A DNA stretch of 41,799 nt from an uncultured Muribaculaceae bacterium (GCA_910585755.1 CAJUFH010000020.1:1-41799), one strand, 5' to 3'; positions 7,838 to 16,518 are shown, numbered from the stretch's first letter. The notes: a model not told the origin generated them from the sequence alone. Numbers and translations are program-made.

Positions 7838-8437
7838 ATGCAAGTCATAACAATAAACGCCCCGGGGCTTGAGTGGCAGGCCAAATGCCTGGCTGACCGC
7901 GTCGGGAGGGAACACAAGGGAAATTTTGACGCTATCGTGGCCGTGCGCCGCGGGGGCTCATTCGTGAGCGAAGCATTCCGGAAATACTTTCCCCGCGAAA
8001 GATACGGAGAACGATTCGAAGTTGACTTACACCGCCCTTCTACAAAATACAAAAAAGGGAGGCTGGTCAAAATGCTTCCCCATGTCCCGCTATGGATTCT
8101 CAACACAATGCGGCTTTCGGAGGCACGCCTTCTGAAAGCGCGACAGGCCATGTTCCCGAACCGGAAGAAGCCTAATGTCGATCTCGAACCGGCGTTGGTT
8201 GACCTGCTTAAAAGCACTCCGAAGCCGGAAGTGCTCCTTATCGACGACGCGATAGACAGTGGCATCACACTTTGGGGTATTGCCGAAGCTATTAAGGCGG
8301 TTAACCCCGCTGCTGTCATCACGACAATGGCAATCACTGTCACCACGCGCCACCCGAAGATAATGGCCGACTACTATATGTACAATAATTCGACTCTCGT
8401 ACGCTTTCCGTGGTCCAAAGACTTCAAGAACCGTTGA
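7838..8437 (+). CDS. Phosphoribosyltransferase-fold protein
   Basis: A 199-residue type I PRTase-fold protein. The PRPP-binding signature EVLLIDDAIDSGIT (131-144) follows the usual pattern of hydrophobic strand, two acidic residues, then a small-residue loop. An upstream DAIVAVRRGG (31-40) fits the pyrophosphate loop. Residues 85-125 form a basic, mostly helical insert with no familiar motif, and no hood residues identify a base specificity. The reaction is therefore PRPP plus an unknown acceptor, or the reverse. The next gene, an HAD phosphatase, overlaps its stop codon, so the two probably act in one pathway such as nucleotide salvage or ribosyl transfer followed by dephosphorylation. The repeat element lies directly in front and may supply the promoter. 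Confidence 0.75.
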   Translation: MQVITINAPGLEWQAKCLADRVGREHKGNFDAIVAVRRGGSFVSEAFRKYFPRERYGERFEVDLHRPSTKYKKGRLVKMLPHVPLWILNTMRLSEARLLKARQAMFPNRKKPNVDLEPALVDLLKSTPKPEVLLIDDAIDSGITLWGIAEAIKAVNPAAVITTMAITVTTRHPKIMADYYMYNNSTLVRFPWSKDFKNR

Positions 8438-9057
8438 AGCCCCTTTGCGTGGTTGACCTCGACGGCACGCTTCTGCGCGGCAACTCAATGAAGCGGCTCA
8501 TGCGCTGGCTTCCGAAGGCGCTTTGGAGCGGGAGACATCCGGCCGAGGCGTTACTTGCAATCGGATGGATTTCCCTCCGCGGCGTTCGTCTCGTCAGCCA
8601 CCGGCGTATGAAATGGCATCTCGGAACCATAGCCCGACGGACGCTCGCTCCGTCGGACTGGAACCGGTTCGCGAAGGAAGAGTTACTCCCTATTGTCAAT
8701 ACCGAGGTCGCGGCGCATATCGAGTCCTTGAAAGAAAAAGGAGCCGCGGTCTGTGTGGCTTCCGCTGCGATGTCCGAGTATGTGGAACCTCTCTGCAATA
8801 TTCTCGGCTACGACCACGCCCTATCGACCGCGCAAACAAAACGATTTGCCGACTATGCTGAATTGCGCGGAAGCAGCAAATTACTCGCGATAAACAAACT
8901 TCTTGCGACTGGCAATTATACCCTCACCCGTTTTCTTACAGACCATTCCGACGATCTTCCGACCGCGACAGCTTATCCGGAAGCTACCATCCTCGTCAAC
9001 CCGTCGGAAAAGTCCGCCGCCCTATTCGCAAAAGCCGGAATGTCGCGCACCTTTTGA
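8434..9057 (+). CDS. HAD-superfamily phosphatase (HAD-IB type)
   Basis: A hydrolase of about 207 residues. Motif I is VVDLDGTLLRG, with the nucleophile Asp and the general acid/base Asp two residues on. A helical cap follows (about 25-95). Motif II is probably the Ser in AVCVASAAMSEY, and a Lys in GSSKLLAINK is the candidate motif III; TDHSDDLPTATAYPEA gives the motif IV acids. The layout resembles HAD-IB (SerB/CicA-like) enzymes that dephosphorylate small metabolites. There is no ATG start: TTG at 8434 overlaps the PRTase stop (TTGA) and leaves a normal short lead before DLDGT, while GTG at 8410 is the alternative. It ends before a bidirectional terminator. Substrate unknown; linked to the PRTase by overlap. 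Confidence 0.78.
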   Translation: MKPLCVVDLDGTLLRGNSMKRLMRWLPKALWSGRHPAEALLAIGWISLRGVRLVSHRRMKWHLGTIARRTLAPSDWNRFAKEELLPIVNTEVAAHIESLKEKGAAVCVASAAMSEYVEPLCNILGYDHALSTAQTKRFADYAELRGSSKLLAINKLLATGNYTLTRFLTDHSDDLPTATAYPEATILVNPSEKSAALFAKAGMSRTF

Positions 9058-9082
9058 CACCTAATTTGTCTAATACACAAAC

Positions 9083-9107
9083 AACCCCGCCGAAATTCGG
9101 CGGGGTT
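9083..9107. terminator. Bidirectional terminator between HAD and GH3 genes
   Basis: Near-perfect palindrome: 10-bp arms AACCCCGCCG/CGGCGGGGTT with an AAATT loop, between converging genes. Confidence 0.85.
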
Positions 9108-9135
9108 GCCTATTTATAGGGTTAATCATCAATGA

Positions 9136-11871
9136 TTAATGCTTGAACACTTTCTCACCGTCAAGAATATAGAAGCCGGTCGGAAGGCGGTCAAATTCCG
9201 CGGCCGAAGCCACAGGCTGCCCGGCGAGGGTGTAAACCACTCCGTTACCGAGTCCTTTGTCGCGGACGACATTGTCGATTCCGGCCTCGTCGCTGAGGAA
9301 CGTACCCTTGACCGTGGCACCCTCGGCTGTTATCGTTTCGGTATGACGAATATCTGCCGACGAAGCGGCGAAATGTATCTCGACTTCACCCTCTTCAACA
9401 TCGAATGTATGAGTAGCCGTATTATAGTACGCAAGCTGCCCGTGGTTAACCGGAATAACTACATCGGCGCTCTCGCCCGGCTCCAGCTCAACCCTTGCGA
9501 ACCCGACAAGCTGCAGCTTGGGCCGCTCAATCGACGAACGACAGGTCGCGTAAAGCTGGACAATCTCCGCTCCGGCCCGGTCGCCAGTATTGGCCACTTT
9601 CAATGATGCCTCGACGGAGCCCTCTTTCGTAAGCCTTCCGGCCGACAACGCATAGTCGGAATATTCAAATGTCGTATAGCTCAGACCGTGTCCGAAAGGA
9701 TAAAGCGGCGTTTTAGTGTGATACATATATGTGTACCCGGCCTTGCGTATGTCGTACTCCAACATTCCCGCGGGAAGGTCTGACAGGGACCTGTACCAGG
9801 TCGAAGTCAGCTTGCCGCAAGGGGTAAAGTCACCGTAGAGCACATCGGCGATAGCCTGGCCCTGCGCCTGACCGTCGTACCACGCTTCAACGATTGCCGG
9901 GATATTCTCATTTGCCCAGGGAATTGTGACAGAGGAGCAGGTTTCCAATACCAGCACGATATTCGGATTGACCTTGTATAGCGCTTCCAGAAGTTTCTGC
10001 TGGTCGCCGGGAAGGTCGAGCGACGTGCGGTCGTTGCTTTCGTCGGAAACATCCAGATTTGTGCCCGCGACAAACACAACCACGTCAGCCTTGGCCGCTA
10101 TTTCGCAGGCGCGGATAATATCAGTGGAGGCGGGTCCGGTTACATCGCAACCTTTGAAATAATATGCCGGGCCCTTCTCTTCCAGCGGATTGGTGACAGA
10201 CGGATCGAAGAATCGGAACCAGTCCATATTGGCGCAATACTTGTCGCCATTGTTACCACCCTCAAACTTTACATATACCTTATGCTTCCCCTTGCATACG
10301 GCGGGGTCAACGTCAATCGAAGTTTCCTTATAAGTGCTCCAGTTGCCTGTGGTCGGGCATTTTACCTCGGCTACCGGCGTTGTGCTCAGATTGTCAAGAT
10401 AGAACCGGGCGATTGTCGGGTTGTTGTTCTTGGCGGCGTGGCATACCGTAAGCCGGGAACACCCTTCTCCGAAATCAACCCCTTCGAATGCTACCCAGTC
10501 ATTATTGTAAATATAACCAAGATTACCCCCGGAACCGTTCGCTTCATGTGTCAGGCGTTTGCTCCCGGAAGCGACAGACTGTTCCTCGGTATCTTCAAAC
10601 TGTATAGTACCGTCGCTGGCGACAAAGCCCAATTTCCCGGCTATCCCCTCGAACGGAGTCGTCAATGCTACCGGCGACCCTGAATAGCCGCCCAAAATAA
10701 CCGTGTTAGCCAAAGGACCAATCACAGCCACTGTCTTATCCTTTGATAACGGAAGGAATCCGTTGTCATTTTTCAATAAGACGATTCCTTCGCGTGCTGC
10801 TTTGAGCGCGAGTGCGCGGTGCTCTTCGCAATCCAGCTTGGAGGATGGGATGGTAGTCCAGCTCACATCATTGCGGGCGTCGAACTCGCCGACCGAGAAA
10901 CGGGCCGCGAGCACGCGGGTAAGCGCCGTATCAAGTTCTGCCTCGGTCATCAGACCCTTGTCGAGCGCCTCCTTGGCGTAAAGCTGGAACGTCGTGCCAC
11001 AGTTCAGGTCCTCCCCGTTGCGTATCGAGACAGCGACAGCCTCAGCCCCACTCTTGACGTAATGGTGGCGGTTCGTCTGCCACACATCGTCGACAGCGCC
11101 GCAGTCGGAAGTCACGAAGCCGTCGAAACCCCACTCCTTGCGAAGAATGTCCATCAGCAACAGATGGTTGGCCCCGCAGGGGATGCCGTTGACCGCGTTG
11201 TAGGCGCTCATAACCGACCTGACATTTCCCTCCTTTACCGCCATTTCGAACGCGGGAAGATAATACTCGCGCAGGTTGCGGTCGTCCATATCGGAGGATG
11301 TGCTGTGTCGCCCTTTTTCGTAATTGTTAGCGGCGAAATGTTTGGCGGTGGCGATTGTCTTGTAGTGCTTTGGATCGTCCCCCTGCATCCCCTTGATGAA
11401 CTCTACCGCTATTTTGCCGGTCAGGAAGGGGTCCTCGCCATAGTTCTCCTCGTCGCGGCCCCAGCGTGGATCGCGGCTCATATTGATTGTAGGGCACCAG
11501 TAAATCAGCCCTTTGTTCTTGTCGTTGTTGTAGATGCGGCACTCGTCGGAAATCGCGGTCGCAACCTCGCGGGTCAGCGCCAGGTCCCAGGTCGACGAAA
11601 GCGCCTTGCTGACCGGGAAGGAGGTCGCCAATCCCGACCGCGCTACTCCGTGGATTGCCTCGTTCCAATAGTTGAAGCCTTGCAGCCCGAATCTGCTTAC
11701 GGCCTTGGTCTGATGGCCCACCAGGTCAATCTTCTCGTCGAGCGTCATCCGGGAGACCATATCCGCTGCCCGCTCCCAGTTGGATAGCGTCGGATCTTTA
11801 TACGGATAGCTTTGCGCCGACAGCGCAGCCGCCGTTACGCAGGCTGCTCCCAATAACACTACGGTTTTCAT
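9136..11871 (-). CDS. Secreted GH3 glycosidase with inserted CBM6-like module and T9SS-like tail
   Basis: A 911-residue exo-glycosidase of family GH3, probably a beta-glucosidase or beta-xylosidase/arabinosidase. The ATG at 11871 begins a signal peptide ending LSA|Q (about residue 19); the frame extends only to a TTG upstream. The catalytic (beta/alpha)8 domain contains RDPRWGR, EENYGEDP, KHFAANN and the nucleophile Asp256 in VTSDCGA. The second GH3 domain begins near GIVLLKNDNGFLPL and is interrupted at about 425-558 by a module with YIYNNDWVAFEGVDF and NMDWFRF, like CBM6. A fibronectin-III-like domain follows (SLKVANTGDRAGAEIVQLY). The last 35 residues (VYTLAGQPV, LPTGFYILDGEKVFK) resemble the end of a type IX sorting domain. 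Substrate cannot be fixed. It is a single gene with its own promoter. Confidence 0.93.
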   Translation of the reverse strand: MKTVVLLGAACVTAAALSAQSYPYKDPTLSNWERAADMVSRMTLDEKIDLVGHQTKAVSRFGLQGFNYWNEAIHGVARSGLATSFPVSKALSSTWDLALTREVATAISDECRIYNNDKNKGLIYWCPTINMSRDPRWGRDEENYGEDPFLTGKIAVEFIKGMQGDDPKHYKTIATAKHFAANNYEKGRHSTSSDMDDRNLREYYLPAFEMAVKEGNVRSVMSAYNAVNGIPCGANHLLLMDILRKEWGFDGFVTSDCGAVDDVWQTNRHHYVKSGAEAVAVSIRNGEDLNCGTTFQLYAKEALDKGLMTEAELDTALTRVLAARFSVGEFDARNDVSWTTIPSSKLDCEEHRALALKAAREGIVLLKNDNGFLPLSKDKTVAVIGPLANTVILGGYSGSPVALTTPFEGIAGKLGFVASDGTIQFEDTEEQSVASGSKRLTHEANGSGGNLGYIYNNDWVAFEGVDFGEGCSRLTVCHAAKNNNPTIARFYLDNLSTTPVAEVKCPTTGNWSTYKETSIDVDPAVCKGKHKVYVKFEGGNNGDKYCANMDWFRFFDPSVTNPLEEKGPAYYFKGCDVTGPASTDIIRACEIAAKADVVVFVAGTNLDVSDESNDRTSLDLPGDQQKLLEALYKVNPNIVLVLETCSSVTIPWANENIPAIVEAWYDGQAQGQAIADVLYGDFTPCGKLTSTWYRSLSDLPAGMLEYDIRKAGYTYMYHTKTPLYPFGHGLSYTTFEYSDYALSAGRLTKEGSVEASLKVANTGDRAGAEIVQLYATCRSSIERPKLQLVGFARVELEPGESADVVIPVNHGQLAYYNTATHTFDVEEGEVEIHFAASSADIRHTETITAEGATVKGTFLSDEAGIDNVVRDKGLGNGVVYTLAGQPVASAAEFDRLPTGFYILDGEKVFKH

Positions 11872-11920
11872 TCGGTATTTCAAGGTCTGAAGTGAATAAT
11901 AGGGTTTAAAGAATCTGTGA

Positions 11921-11928
11921 CAAATTTA
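11921..11928 (-). promoter_or_regulatory. -7 box of the GH3 gene
   Basis: Minus-strand TAAATTTG matches TAnnTTTG exactly, about 50 nt before the GH3 ATG. No clear -33 element, which is common for regulated promoters. Confidence 0.5.
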
Positions 11929-11958
11929 GCAAACCTATACGCCATTTCGCGGGAAATA

Positions 11959-11989
11959 TTGCCGCAAACAGCAGAATTTCGTAAATTCG
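11959..11989 (+). promoter_or_regulatory. Promoter of the tsaC-sprA cluster
   Basis: TTG (11959-11961), 20 bp, then TAAATTCG (11982-11989), one mismatch from consensus. The inferred start falls at or within a few bases of the ATG at 11996, implying a leaderless or near-leaderless message. Confidence 0.5.
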
Positions 11990-11995
11990 CGTAAT

Positions 11996-12595
11996 ATGGA
12001 TGAAAAGAAAGGAATTTCCGGCGGCTATGCCGAGGAAGCGAAGCGCGCCGCGGAAGTAATGCGGCGCGGCGGAATCGTGGTGTACCCGACCGATACTATA
12101 TGGGGCATCGGATGCGACGCCACAAACGACGAGGCCGTGCGCCGCATCTACAAAATCAAGCGCCGTGCCGACCACAAGGCCATGATCGTCCTCGTCGGCT
12201 CCCCGGCGGAGGTCGAGCGCTATACCGACGGCGTTCCCGACATCGCTTACGAGCTTATGGAGGCCGCCGAAGGGTCGCGCCCAGTCACCATAATATACGA
12301 TAAAGGGCGTATGCTTGCTCCTTCGCTGCTCGGTCCAGACGGTTCTGTCGGCATCCGCGTTACTTGCGAGCCGTTCTCCAGGGCGCTGTGCCGGGCGATG
12401 CGACGCCCGATTGTCTCCACCTCGGCGAACATCAGCGGCGAACCAGCGGCGGCGCTGTTCTGCGAAATCTCACAGGAGATTCTTGATGCCGCCGACTACG
12501 TTGTCGGTTGCCGCCGCGACGAGACCGACAGGCATCGCCCCTCCTCGGTGATTCGTCTGACGAACGACGGCGTCGTATCAATCCTCAGAGACTAA
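11996..12595 (+). CDS. tsaC: L-threonylcarbamoyladenylate synthase (Sua5/YrdC/TsaC family)
   Basis: A 199-residue YrdC-domain enzyme. It makes threonylcarbamoyl-AMP from threonine, bicarbonate and ATP, the first step of t6A37 modification of tRNAs reading ANN codons. Recognisable blocks are GGIVVYPTDTIWGIGCDA (25-42), IKRRADHKAMIVLV (the KxR substrate-binding region), RPVTIIY, VGIRVT, and IVSTSANISGEPA with the conserved SxN. No C-terminal Sua5 domain is present, so this is the short form. It is first in a tight + strand run; the sugar transferase begins 35 bp after its stop. Housekeeping and normally essential. Identification is secure. Confidence 0.95.
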   Translation: MDEKKGISGGYAEEAKRAAEVMRRGGIVVYPTDTIWGIGCDATNDEAVRRIYKIKRRADHKAMIVLVGSPAEVERYTDGVPDIAYELMEAAEGSRPVTIIYDKGRMLAPSLLGPDGSVGIRVTCEPFSRALCRAMRRPIVSTSANISGEPAAALFCEISQEILDAADYVVGCRRDETDRHRPSSVIRLTNDGVVSILRD

Positions 12596-12630
12596 GGTTA
12601 TACAGATCAAAAAACCTCCGGAAGCGAGAG

Positions 12631-14064
12631 ATGATAAAGAAGAAAAGGCAGATTGTGAGGTATGTCGTCGGCGACTGGCTGGCGACCTCGCTTGCCTGGT
12701 TCGTGTTCAACATCATCCGCTTTACCGATGTAGTCGAACCCGCCAACGGTGCCCCGGACCTAACCCTCGGCGCTTTTCTGCTGATCAACCCCGTCATACT
12801 CGGCCAAATCCTCTTCCCCATCGGGATGCTTGGCATATACTACCTCTCGGGGTACTATAACCGCCCCTTCTTCAAATCCCGAATCGAGGAATTTATAACC
12901 ACCTTCTCCACGGCGCTGATAGGCTCGCTGATCATCTACTTCATAGCGATAATCGACGATCCGATACCCGACCGTGCGAGCAACTACGAGCTACTGGCGA
13001 TGCTGTTCGGGCTGCTCTTCTCGATGGTCTATCTCACCCGTCTCTCCATAACCGGCTTCGCGACAAAGAAAGTCCACCGCGGAGAGCTTGTCTTCCCGAC
13101 ACTGATTGTCGGCACCGGCCCGGACGCGCTGACGCTCTACAACCGTCTCACGCATCCACGCAACAGACCTACAGGCTACAAAGTCGTCGGGTTCGCCGCC
13201 TACCCCGGAGTCGCCGACGCTCCCGCAACGATAGAGGGACTGCCGGTCGTGCGGCTCGACGATATCGCGGAAGAGATGCTGCGCCTTGGAGTGAGCCACA
13301 TCGCCCTTACCATCCACCCCGACGGACTGGATGCGACGCTCCGCACAATCCACGGACTTTACGGCCTTAACGCCCCGGTGCTCATTTCCCCCACCCTGTT
13401 CAACCTGCTGACCCCCAAGCGCCGCCTGAGCGATGTCGCCGGGGAGCCGTTATGCGATATTACTGGCCCCAGCGTCGGCCAAAGCACCCTCAACCTCAAG
13501 CGCGCCGGCGATGTCGTCGTGTCCGCGCTCGTGCTCCTGGCTCTGATGCCGGTTTTCGCCATTGTCGCGATTGCGATAAAGCGCGATTCCGACGGCCCGG
13601 TATTCTACCGCCAGGAACGAGTCGGCTACCGCAAACGCCCCTTCCGCATACTTAAATTCCGCACTATGCGCTCCGACGCGGAAAGCGCCGGCCCCCGCCT
13701 CAGCGCGAAAGACGACCCCCGTATAACCCCCGTCGGGCGCTTCCTGAGAAAATACCGCATTGACGAGCTTCCGCAGTTCTGGAACGTCCTCAAGGGGGAC
13801 ATGTCGATTGTCGGCCCGCGCCCTGAACGGGAATTTTTCATAAACCAGATTCTACCGAAGGCCCCCTACTACGCGCTGGTCCACCAGGTGCGTCCCGGAA
13901 TAACCTCCTGGGGAATGGTAAAACACGGCTACGCGTCATCCGTCGACGAAATGGTCGACCGACTGCAATACGACCTCATATATCTCGACAATATTTCCTT
14001 CCTCGTTGACCTCAAAATCCTGTTTTACACGGTCAACACGGTCGTGACCGGGAAGGGTGTATAA
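12631..14064 (+). CDS. Polyprenyl-phosphate sugar-1-phosphate transferase (WbaP/WcaJ-like)
   Basis: A 477-residue membrane enzyme that moves a hexose-1-phosphate from a nucleotide sugar to undecaprenyl phosphate, starting a surface polysaccharide. The start used is ATG 12631; the frame runs further back into tsaC without support. About four N-terminal membrane helices (1-150) are followed by a Rossmann-like CoA-binding-type domain (LIVGTGPDALTLYNRL). The catalytic bacterial sugar transferase domain (about 290-477) begins with the re-entrant helix KRAGDVVVSALVLLALMP and carries GPVFYRQERVG, LKFRTM, the RIDELPQFWNVLKGDMSIVGPRPE signature with the catalytic DE pair, and RPGITSWG. It lacks neighbouring capsule genes, so its glycan is unknown. 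Confidence 0.92.
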   Translation: MIKKKRQIVRYVVGDWLATSLAWFVFNIIRFTDVVEPANGAPDLTLGAFLLINPVILGQILFPIGMLGIYYLSGYYNRPFFKSRIEEFITTFSTALIGSLIIYFIAIIDDPIPDRASNYELLAMLFGLLFSMVYLTRLSITGFATKKVHRGELVFPTLIVGTGPDALTLYNRLTHPRNRPTGYKVVGFAAYPGVADAPATIEGLPVVRLDDIAEEMLRLGVSHIALTIHPDGLDATLRTIHGLYGLNAPVLISPTLFNLLTPKRRLSDVAGEPLCDITGPSVGQSTLNLKRAGDVVVSALVLLALMPVFAIVAIAIKRDSDGPVFYRQERVGYRKRPFRILKFRTMRSDAESAGPRLSAKDDPRITPVGRFLRKYRIDELPQFWNVLKGDMSIVGPRPEREFFINQILPKAPYYALVHQVRPGITSWGMVKHGYASSVDEMVDRLQYDLIYLDNISFLVDLKILFYTVNTVVTGKGV

Positions 14065-14079
14065 TTTAAACATCAGATA

Positions 14080-15900
14080 ATGACCAGACAGGAAACCATA
14101 TCTTCCCGTAACAGCGAGCGCTTCCGCCAATGGTGGATGAGCATCCTAATCTGGAGGGAACGGCATATCAAGGAACGCACGTTCGTAATCCTGCTGTCGC
14201 TCGCCGTCGGCGTGTTTGCCGGACTGGCGGCGATGGTGCTGAAATGGCTGATACACACCATCGCGTCCCTTCTGTCGACAAACATCAACGTCAGCGAAGG
14301 GAACTACCTGTACATCATCCTCCCCGTAATCGGCATCCTGTTGGCTTGCTGGTACGTTCGCTACGTCGTCCGCGACAACATATCCCACGGCGTCACCCGC
14401 GTGCTCTACTCCATATCCCAGAACAAGAGCCGCCTGAAGCCCCACAACATCTACACCTCGATTGTCGCCTCCTCGATAACCATCGGCTTCGGCGGATCGG
14501 TCGGTGCCGAAGGCCCGATTGTGTACACCGGGGCCGCCATCGGCTCCAACATCGGCCAGGCGTTCCGTCTCACCCCGCGCGTGCTGATGATTCTCGTCGG
14601 GTGCGGGGCCGCGGCCGGAATAGCCGGAATCTTCAAAGCCCCGATTGCCGGCATGCTGTTCACTCTCGAAGTGCTGATGCTCGACCTCACGACGGTGACC
14701 GTCATGCCGCTGCTCATCTCCTCGATTACAGCCGCTTCCGTCGCGTATGTGTTCACCGGCTACGACCTGGAGTTCTTCTTCGTCCAGTCTGAACCGTTCA
14801 CCATGGGGCGCGTGCCCTTCTTCATCGCCCTCGGCATCTTCTGCGGCCTGGTATCGCTCTATTTTACCCGGGTGATGAATATGATGGAGCGCCTTTTCAA
14901 CAAGCGGCTTAACGTCCAGTGGAAGAAAACCCTCGTCGGAGGCTCCATCCTCGCGGCCCTCGTGTTCCTCTTTCCTCCGCTTTACGGCGAAGGCTACGGA
15001 GCAATCAATTCCCTCCTCAACGGCGACCCCTCCTCGATTGTCGACGGCTCGATATTCTATCCCGACCGCGGCAGCGTCTGGTTCATCACCGTTTACATCG
15101 GGCTGATTATCCTGCTGAAAGGATTCGCGACCTCGGCTACCAACGGCGGCGGCGGTGTCGGCGGCACTTTCGCGCCCTCGCTGTATGTCGGCTGCATGAC
15201 CGGGTTTTTCTTCGCCTTCCTGATGAACAACCTCGTCGGCGACCTCGGTCTGTCGGTTAAGAATTTCGCCCTGATGGGTATGGCGGGCGTTATGTCGGGT
15301 GTCATGCACGCTCCGCTGATGGGCATCTTCCTTACCGCCGAGATGACCGGGGGCTACGAGCTGTTCCTCCCCCTCCTTATTGTATCAACCCTCTCTTACG
15401 GGACAATCAAGCTCTTCGAGCCTTACTCCATCTACACGATGCGTCTGGCGCGCGACGGCAAACTGCTGACCCACCACAAGGACAAGGCGGTGCTGACCCT
15501 CATGAAAATGTCCTCCGTCATTGAGACCGATTTCCTGAGCGTGCGCCCCGAAATGAACCTCAAGCAGATGGTCGACACAATATCGCAGTCGAAACGCAAC
15601 CTGTTCCCGGTTCTCGACCCCGAAAACCACCTGATTGGCATTGTGTCGCTCGACGACATACGCAACATCATGTTCCGCCCCGACCTCTACAAGCGTATGC
15701 ACGTCAGTCGCTTCATGGCTATGCCGCCCGCCAAACTCTCCACTACCGACACAATGGAAGCCGTGATGAAGACCTTTGACGACACCGGGGCCTGGAACCT
15801 CCCGGTAGTCGACGAGAACGGCCATTACGCCGGATTCGTCTCGAAATCTAAAATCTTCAACTCCTACCGCCGCGTCCTTCGCCACTATTCCGAAGACTAA
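14080..15900 (+). CDS. ClC-type chloride channel/transporter with CBS domains
   Basis: A 606-residue inner-membrane ClC protein with about 10-12 helices and a cytoplasmic CBS pair. The anion-path motifs are present: GFGGSVGAEGPIV (137-148) with the gating glutamate Glu144, GCGAAAGIAGIFKAPIAG, and NGGGGVGGTFAPSL. The first motif reads GAEGP instead of GREGP, as in several bacterial ClCs. The CBS tandem runs from about 470 to 600 (DFLSVRPEMNLKQMVDTI; NLFPVLDPENHLIGIVSLDDI; WNLPVVDENGHYAGFVSKSKI) and probably binds adenine nucleotides. Whether it is a channel or an H+/Cl- exchanger, or whether it prefers fluoride, is not decidable by eye. It starts 15 bp after the sugar transferase and its last codons are duplicated downstream. 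Confidence 0.95.
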   Translation: MTRQETISSRNSERFRQWWMSILIWRERHIKERTFVILLSLAVGVFAGLAAMVLKWLIHTIASLLSTNINVSEGNYLYIILPVIGILLACWYVRYVVRDNISHGVTRVLYSISQNKSRLKPHNIYTSIVASSITIGFGGSVGAEGPIVYTGAAIGSNIGQAFRLTPRVLMILVGCGAAAGIAGIFKAPIAGMLFTLEVLMLDLTTVTVMPLLISSITAASVAYVFTGYDLEFFFVQSEPFTMGRVPFFIALGIFCGLVSLYFTRVMNMMERLFNKRLNVQWKKTLVGGSILAALVFLFPPLYGEGYGAINSLLNGDPSSIVDGSIFYPDRGSVWFITVYIGLIILLKGFATSATNGGGGVGGTFAPSLYVGCMTGFFFAFLMNNLVGDLGLSVKNFALMGMAGVMSGVMHAPLMGIFLTAEMTGGYELFLPLLIVSTLSYGTIKLFEPYSIYTMRLARDGKLLTHHKDKAVLTLMKMSSVIETDFLSVRPEMNLKQMVDTISQSKRNLFPVLDPENHLIGIVSLDDIRNIMFRPDLYKRMHVSRFMAMPPAKLSTTDTMEAVMKTFDDTGAWNLPVVDENGHYAGFVSKSKIFNSYRRVLRHYSED

Positions 15901-15934
15901 CAGGCCGTTTCACGAAGACTAACAGGCTGTTTAA
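15891..15934 (+). repeat. 22-bp tandem duplication spanning the ClC stop codon
   Basis: Units 15891-15912 and 15913-15934 differ at two positions. Each includes CGAAGACTAACAGG, so the last codons and stop of the ClC gene are repeated in the spacer before ruvA. A slippage-type local duplication. Confidence 0.85.
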
Positions 15935-15936
15935 CA

Positions 15937-16518
15937 ATGATTGAATACATATCCGGGCGGCTTGTGGAGCTGAACCCCGCGACCGCCATTATAGACAACG
16001 CCGGTATCGGCTACGAAATGAACATCTCCCTGAGCACCTTTTCCGCAATTCAGGGAAAAAACGAGGTCAAGCTCCTCGCCCACGAGGTAATACGCGAGGA
16101 CGCGCATCTGCTCTACGGCTTCGCAACCGCGACTGAGCGGTCGCTATTCCGCGAAATGATCGCGGTCAGCGGCGTCGGAGCCAACTCCGCGCGGCTGATT
16201 CTATCCTCTATCCCCCCCGCCGAACTCGAAGCCGTCATATCAGGCGGAGACGAGAAAAGGCTTAAATCCGTTAAGGGAATCGGCGCTAAAACCGCGCAAC
16301 GCATAATTGTTGACCTCAAAGACAAAATAAAACCCTCGGAAACTTCGTTATTATCGCAGCCGGCTCTCCGCTCCGATGATTTCGAAGAGGCGCTGGCAGC
16401 ACTGCTGATGCTCGGTTTCGCGAAACCCGCGTCGCAGAAAGTGCTCACAAAGCTATTCTCCGACGATCCATCCCTACGAGTGGAACAGGCCGTCAAGAAA
16501 GCTTTGACAATGCTTTGA
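15937..16518 (+). CDS. ruvA: Holliday junction branch-migration subunit RuvA
   Basis: A 193-residue DNA-binding subunit of RuvAB; RuvA tetramers clamp the Holliday junction and load the RuvB motor. The N-terminal OB domain starts MIEYISGRLVELNPATAIIDNAGIGYEM. Two helix-hairpin-helix motifs follow: FREMIAVSGVGANSARLIL (about 70-88) and LKSVKGIGAKTAQRIIVDLKDKI (about 108-130). The C-terminal domain III (DDFEEALAALLMLGF) contacts RuvB. Length is normal. It is followed after 7 bp by sprA, an order also known in other Bacteroidota. Confidence 0.98.
   Translation: MIEYISGRLVELNPATAIIDNAGIGYEMNISLSTFSAIQGKNEVKLLAHEVIREDAHLLYGFATATERSLFREMIAVSGVGANSARLILSSIPPAELEAVISGGDEKRLKSVKGIGAKTAQRIIVDLKDKIKPSETSLLSQPALRSDDFEEALAALLMLGFAKPASQKVLTKLFSDDPSLRVEQAVKKALTML

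Noticed and set aside
9136..11871. GH3 as a lipoprotein, using Cys11 in its signal sequence
   Set aside because: The residues before the Cys (LGAAC) lack the Leu/Val/Ile expected at -3 and a better signal peptidase I site LSA|Q follows.
14146..15309. 387-codon antisense frame over the ClC gene
   Set aside because: Charged repetitive shadow with no family likeness; all ClC motifs are on the + strand.
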